The notes below the pieces were generated by a model. That model made no database searches and had not been told where the DNA came from. It worked only from the letters and a program-made list of their open reading frames with translations. A stretch of DNA of 64,000 nucleotides from Gammaproteobacteria bacterium (GTDB lineage Bacteria; Pseudomonadota; Gammaproteobacteria; UBA6429; Thiohalophilaceae), in contig JACQBC010000003.1 of NCBI GenBank assembly GCA_016194635.1, positions 54,602 to 118,601 on the forward strand. Direction: 5' to 3'. Below, piece by piece: positions 60,056 to 64,000 of this stretch. Made by a program: the position numbers and the translations under genes. Within the stretch, counting starts at the first letter, position 1. The number at the start of each line of letters is the position of its first letter.

Positions 60056-61564
60056 ATGAGCGACGATAATAATCACCCCCCCCCTGAGGATGAAAATGCG
60101 TTAATCGCACAGCGCCGTGAAAAACTCAAACTGATCCGCGCACAGGGGGTGGCGTTCCCTAACGATTTTCGACGCAATAGTTTGGCGGCTGAAATTCACG
60201 CGGACTATGCCCAAAAACCCGCGGAATATTTTGAAACGAACGTCTTGCGCGTGGCATTGGCCGGACGCATGATGAGTCGGCGTATCATGGGCAAGGCCAG
60301 CTTTGCACATTTACAAGACATGTCGGGCCAGATGCAGCTCTATGTTATGCGGGATGCTATCGGCGAACAGGTGTATAACGAGGCGTTCAAAAAGTGGGAT
60401 CTGGGCGATATCCTCGGCGCCGAAGGCGTATTGTTCAAGACCAAGACCGGGGAATTATCCCTCAAAGTGGATAACATCCGTTTGCTCACCAAATCGTTGC
60501 GGCCCCTTCCGTCACATTGGCACGGCCTGACGGATACCGAAGTCCGCTACCGGCGGCGCTATGTGGATCTCATCATGAACGAACCGGCGCGCAAGGTGTT
60601 CCGTACCCGCACCCTGATTGTCAATTATATCCGCCACTATTTAACCGCGCGCGGCTATTTGGAAGTGGAAACCCCGATGATGCAAGTGATCCCCGGCGGT
60701 GCCGCGGCCCGGCCGTTCAAAACCTTTCATAATGCACTGGACATGGAATTATTTTTGCGTATCGCGCCGGAGTTGTATCTCAAACGCTTGGTCGTGGGTG
60801 GATTTGAAAAAGTGTTCGAGATTAATCGCAATTTCCGTAATGAAGGATTATCAACGCGACACAACCCCGAATTCACCATGTTGGAATTCTACGAGGCCTA
60901 CGCCAATTACCATGACTTGATGGACCTCACCGAAGATTTATTACGCTGCTTGGCGCAAGAGGTGATCGGTACCTGCCAGATCACCTATCAAGGCGAGGAT
61001 TACGATTTTTCCAAGCCGTTTACACGCTTGAGCGTGAAAGATGCGATTTTACATTTTAATAAAGAATTAAAATCCCAGGACATCGCAACCGTTGATGCTG
61101 CTCGCGAGGTTTGTCGCCGCTTGGCCATTCCCGTAAAAACCAACTATGGGTTGGGAAAGTTGCAGATTGAAATTTTTGAAAAAACAGTGGAGCACCGCTT
61201 AAAGGATCCTACCTTTATTACCTCCTATCCCACCGAGGTCTCGCCTCTGGCGCGACGCAATGATCAGGATCCTTGCGTGACGGATCGGTTTGAATTTTTT
61301 GTCGGCGGGCGAGAAATCGCCAACGGATTTTCAGAGCTAAACGACGCCGAGGATCAAGCCGAGCGTTTCCGGTCGCAGGTCGAAGATAAGGCCGCGGGAG
61401 ACGAAGAGGCGATGTTTTTTGATGAAGAATATATTATTGCCCTAGAACACGGCATGCCGCCTACCGCGGGCGAGGGCATTGGTATTGATCGCTTGGTGAT
61501 GTTGCTAACCGATCAGCCCTCGATCCGCGATGTGTTGTTGTTCCCGCACCTGCGGCCAGAGTAA
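60056..61564 (+). CDS. lysS: lysyl-tRNA synthetase (class II)
   Basis: Charges tRNA(Lys). 502 residues. N-terminal OB-fold anticodon-binding domain (to about residue 165) with [20 protein letters not shown]; class II motif 1 [11 protein letters not shown]...[11 protein letters not shown]; motif 2 [20 protein letters not shown]; motif 3 [20 protein letters not shown] ending [12 protein letters not shown] at 60056 with GGAAG 5 bases upstream; the in-frame ATG at 60044 lies before the ribosome binding site and is rejected. Confidence 0.96.
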   Translation: MSDDNNHPPPEDENALIAQRREKLKLIRAQGVAFPNDFRRNSLAAEIHADYAQKPAEYFETNVLRVALAGRMMSRRIMGKASFAHLQDMSGQMQLYVMRDAIGEQVYNEAFKKWDLGDILGAEGVLFKTKTGELSLKVDNIRLLTKSLRPLPSHWHGLTDTEVRYRRRYVDLIMNEPARKVFRTRTLIVNYIRHYLTARGYLEVETPMMQVIPGGAAARPFKTFHNALDMELFLRIAPELYLKRLVVGGFEKVFEINRNFRNEGLSTRHNPEFTMLEFYEAYANYHDLMDLTEDLLRCLAQEVIGTCQITYQGEDYDFSKPFTRLSVKDAILHFNKELKSQDIATVDAAREVCRRLAIPVKTNYGLGKLQIEIFEKTVEHRLKDPTFITSYPTEVSPLARRNDQDPCVTDRFEFFVGGREIANGFSELNDAEDQAERFRSQVEDKAAGDEEAMFFDEEYIIALEHGMPPTAGEGIGIDRLVMLLTDQPSIRDVLLFPHLRPE

Positions 61565-61580
61565 GTTTTGCGATTTGATC

Positions 61581-61904
61581 TTAGGCGCAATGGGCCAAGG
61601 GTACAACGGCCGTATCGACCTTGCCGTTATCCAACAGAGGATGTACCTGCAAATGGTTGCTGGTTACAAAATCCGATAAATAGCGGCAGATCTCTGGGTT
61701 GGTTTTTCCCAACTGGCGGGATACCAACAAGCATTTTTCCCCGCTAATGATACCGGGTTTTAGAGCCGGAGAATAACACAGGCGATGGTCTTCATTGAAA
61801 CTGGCGAACGTAGAACAGATCCGCTCTACCCAGTCCGAGGGCCGCAAGGGCCGACCCTTCGCGTCTTTACCATAAATGACATAGAACTCGTTATCAACAG
61901 CCAT
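61581..61904 (-). CDS. DUF3579 protein
   Basis: 107 residues. FYVIYGKDAKGRPLRPSDWV, ERICSTFASFNEDHRLCYSP, GEKCLLVSRQLGKTNPEICR and YLSDFVTSNHLQV follow the DUF3579 pattern (xFRPSDWAERLC...F..DHRxxYSP...V.G.KC..V...L......YxFL..FA..N.L.V). Small soluble protein of unknown role, mainly known from beta- and gammaproteobacteria. Convergent with lysS (16 bases between stops). Confidence 0.8.
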   Translation of the reverse strand: MAVDNEFYVIYGKDAKGRPLRPSDWVERICSTFASFNEDHRLCYSPALKPGIISGEKCLLVSRQLGKTNPEICRYLSDFVTSNHLQVHPLLDNGKVDTAVVPLAHCA

Positions 61905-62291
61905 TTTTCATCCTTATCCTCTGATTAATACCCACGGCATCAGGGATAGCTGAGCCGATGCAAACTTTGAACCAAGTATCAGCTCCGACAAACATCAACA
62001 AAATCAGTTCAATACCGCGATAAAATTCCTTAACGGTAATATCGAATGAACCCCCGTGGTGCGAAGAAGTCTTGCGATGGTACACGCTGATGCATGAGGG
62101 GGGCAGTTACATACGGATTGAGATCATACTGTGCATCGCCGTCAGTAAACATAAAAATCGTAAGTTGCCAGTGATGGCGATCACATAAAACGGTTGATGT
62201 ATATTCATGCCGCCTCGGACAACGGTGGTTTTTAACTCAAAGCTAAGGTAAGCTCCCGCCATTCCCCACTCTCCTGGTAAAGCCGCTGGTT
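61905..62291. other. gap between integrase gene and DUF3579 gene
   Basis: No supported gene. An open minus-strand frame without a start around 62065-62190 reads RHHWQLTIFMFTDGDAQYD and then PLMHQRVPSQDFFAPRGF, which may be a decayed coding remnant but matches nothing I know. No attC-like imperfect palindrome with RYYYAAC/GTTRRRY ends found. Confidence 0.45.
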
Positions 62292-63704
62292 TTACCCTGG
62301 CGGTAGCGTGTCCAAAGGGCTGGTAACTGTAATACCCGGTTTGTTCAGAACATGGGTATAGATCATGGTGGTGGACACATCAGCATGCCCTAATAGCTCT
62401 TGGACCGTACGGATGTCGTAGCCGGATTCCAGTAAATGGGTTGCAAACGAATGCCGCAGGGTATGGCAACTTACTTTCTTATTCAGGCCAACTTTATGCG
62501 CCACGGTTTTGATGTGTTTTTGCAAATTATTCTCGTGCGCATGATGGCGGCGGACCGCATTCGAGCGTGGGTTGGACGATACTTTTGAGGCGGGAAACAC
62601 GTATTGCCATTTAAATTCTTTAGCCGCCTGAGGATATTTGCGCGCCAGGGCATCCGGTAAATAAACACTGCCCAGACCATGGGCCAGATCCTCCTTGTGG
62701 AGCGCAGCCACCGCTGCCAGTTGTGTGCGTAAGGGATCGTTCAAACGTTGTGGTAGGGGTACGACTCGATCTTTTCCTCCTTTAGCATTACGCACCACAA
62801 TTTGTTGATAGTCGAAGTCAACATCTAACACACGCAAACGTATACACTCCATCAGCCGCATGCCACATCCGTATAATAGATTGGCCATGAGCTGTGTGGT
62901 GCTATTCTCAATCGACGTCAATAGACGCTTAGTTTCATCACGGCTTAGCACCACCGGTAGCCGTTGTGGTTTCTTCGAGTGTGCAAAGCTACCCAATGCA
63001 ATCGATTCGTGGCCCAGGACATGTTTGCAGAAAAAAACCAACGCATTCAGCGCCTGTGCCTGAGTGCTGCTGGCGACACCGCGTTTAATCACCAGATATT
63101 CCAGATAAGTGGCAATGCCTGCCACATCAAGATTTTGTAGAGTATCAAGTTGCGCGAAGCGAGCAAATCGCGCCACCCATAACACATAGGATTGCTCCGT
63201 GCGAATCGAATAATGCCGCAGACGAATTTCCGCAATTAAACGTTCATATTCATGAGGGAAATTTTCGCGAAACAGTTTAATCGCTCCGCCCTGGGAAGGT
63301 TTTATGGGTGTTATTGATGGTGACGGCGTAGTTGTACTCGGTGCAGTTTCATAATCACGCGCTACCGTTGCATGGGTCTGGGGTAATTCGCGTGCGGCTT
63401 CTTTCCACTGTTGCCACGGAAACGTATCCGCCCATGAGGCTTTGATCAATTCGGCAAAGAGGATGTACAGTGTGGTAACGATTTGGCCAAACTGCCAATC
63501 TTTAAGGCGAGGGTTTCTGCCTTTGTTTTTGAGGTATGCCCCGACGGTAAGGGCATTATGTTGCGCCAGTTTAGTACCAGAATGGGCCTTAATGTACGCC
63601 AAAGCATCACGGATGTGCCAACGCACAAGCGCTGGTTTTACGCCATAAGCAATTGATTTAGAGGTGAAATTCTTCCAAAAAAGAGACTCAGCTTGACCTG
63701 TCAT
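62292..63704 (-). CDS. intI: integron integrase (IntI-type tyrosine recombinase) with extra N-terminal domain
   Basis: Site-specific recombinase that inserts and excises gene cassettes at attI/attC. 470 residues against about 320-340 in class integrases. Catalytic set R283 ([12 protein letters not shown]), H414 and R417 ([13 protein letters not shown]), H440 ([10 protein letters not shown]) and Y449 (MIYTHV). The IntI-specific insertion is plain at about 349-395: [20 protein letters not shown] then VFPASK and [11 protein letters not shown]. The core-binding domain starts near residue 140 ([20 protein letters not shown]). Before it are a Thr/Pro-rich linker (119-138) and an additional helical domain (1-118, [20 protein letters not shown]...[13 protein letters not shown]). 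Its upstream side faces the right edge, where attI and cassettes are expected. Confidence 0.9.
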   Translation of the reverse strand: MTGQAESLFWKNFTSKSIAYGVKPALVRWHIRDALAYIKAHSGTKLAQHNALTVGAYLKNKGRNPRLKDWQFGQIVTTLYILFAELIKASWADTFPWQQWKEAARELPQTHATVARDYETAPSTTTPSPSITPIKPSQGGAIKLFRENFPHEYERLIAEIRLRHYSIRTEQSYVLWVARFARFAQLDTLQNLDVAGIATYLEYLVIKRGVASSTQAQALNALVFFCKHVLGHESIALGSFAHSKKPQRLPVVLSRDETKRLLTSIENSTTQLMANLLYGCGMRLMECIRLRVLDVDFDYQQIVVRNAKGGKDRVVPLPQRLNDPLRTQLAAVAALHKEDLAHGLGSVYLPDALARKYPQAAKEFKWQYVFPASKVSSNPRSNAVRRHHAHENNLQKHIKTVAHKVGLNKKVSCHTLRHSFATHLLESGYDIRTVQELLGHADVSTTMIYTHVLNKPGITVTSPLDTLPPG

Positions 63705-64000
63705 ATTGCCATCCTTAGCAAAATTGTTGGTTTACGAACTCCCTATCGCACGGTAAAGTATGCTAGATATTTTAGGAAACAACAAGGTGGATTATATAGA
63801 ATTCCATATAGTCTGGAAATCCAGTATTCCATCTAATACATGTTATACCTAAAAATAAAATCGCATTCATGTAATGGAGCTTGGTAGGAGGGTTGAGGTT
63901 CATGCAGTTAACCGTCATCACGGATGCAAGAGGGCAACATTTTAAAGTAGTGCAGCATCCAGTACCGTGCGTTCAGGCTGTCATTAGCGTTGCGGTATGA
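63705..64000. other. upstream region of intI: expected attI/Pc position
   Basis: No established gene. A+T-rich from about 63740. Contains a direct repeat ATTCCAT (63801-63807 and 63826-63832) around CTGGAAATCCAG (63813-63824), which could be integrase-binding repeats, but no exact GTTRRRY core site occurs on either strand. A mini-ORF lies at 63902-64000. Confidence 0.35.
63902..64000 (+). CDS. 32-residue mini-ORF, possible first cassette or leader peptide
   Basis: ATG at 63902 gives MQLTVITDARGQHFKVVQHP and ends with TGA at the last base of the window. A purine-rich TAGGAGGGTTGAGG stretch precedes it, a good ribosome binding site. It points away from intI, as cassette genes do. Too short to identify; it could equally be chance. 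Confidence 0.25.
   Translation: MQLTVITDARGQHFKVVQHPVPCVQAVISVAV

Noticed and set aside
61894..62085. 63-codon minus-strand open frame before the DUF3579 gene
   Set aside because: No ribosome binding site, no recognisable domain, and it overlaps the DUF3579 start.
63813..63824. CTGGAAATCCAG considered as a LexA box controlling intI
   Set aside because: Half-sites are separated by 6 bases, not the CTG-N10-CAG spacing of LexA boxes.
63705..64000. Search for an attC site or canonical GTTRRRY core
   Set aside because: No exact match on either strand; closest GTTGAGG fails the last position.

Overview
The window is chromosomal DNA from a gammaproteobacterium. The gene order map/glnD, rpsB-tsf-pyrH-frr, uppS-cdsA-dxr-rseP-bamA-skp-lpxD-fabZ-lpxA-lpxB, rnhB, dnaE-accA-tilS-pyrG-kdsA-eno-ftsB-ispD-ispF-truD-surE-pcm-nlpD-rpoS and recJ-prfB-lysS is the Escherichia/Pseudomonas-type core backbone. 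The adjacent hom-thrC pair, the alaC homologue, the DSF quorum-sensing genes and the RpfE-type protein beside recJ resemble Pseudomonas/Xanthomonas-like lineages more than enteric bacteria. I cannot name the species.

Layout. 1-5.8 kb: dapC (partial), a DMT transporter with a VOC protein, glnD and map. 5.8-18.5 kb: translation factors, isoprenoid/phospholipid enzymes and outer-membrane/lipid A genes, all on the plus strand. 18.5-21.8 kb (minus): lpxB with a DegT-type aminotransferase and a Gfo/Idh dehydrogenase, a set matching the gnnA/gnnB genes that make a 3-amino lipid A precursor. 21.9-23.1 kb: rnhB and a small HNH nuclease gene.

23.1-33.4 kb is an accessory segment lying between rnhB and dnaE, which are normally close neighbours. 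Its first half (minus strand) is a decaying polymorphic-toxin/type VI-effector-like island: an Hcp fragment, a truncated and an intact Imm11-family immunity gene, a remnant of an AHH-type nuclease toxin, and two tandem copies of a HEFGH metallopeptidase gene translationally coupled to a lipoprotein gene. Both metallopeptidase copies carry different indels at the same internal site. The second half is a DSF (diffusible signal factor) quorum-sensing module: rpfF facing an rpfG-rpfC operon. Here RpfC carries its membrane sensor domain twice in tandem, which I interpret as a natural fusion of the RpfH-like and RpfC sensors. rpfF and rpfC are visibly A+T-richer than the flanking core genes.

33.7-50.2 kb: dnaE through rpoS, core genes, followed by a long near-perfect inverted repeat. 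50.4-56 kb: a DUF498 gene and an amino-acid block (alaC, alaA, hom, thrC). 56-61.6 kb: RpfE-type gene, recJ, prfB with the conserved +1 programmed frameshift, and lysS. 61.6-64 kb: a DUF3579 gene and, on the minus strand, an integron integrase with an unusual N-terminal extension. Any cassette array would lie just beyond the right edge of the window.
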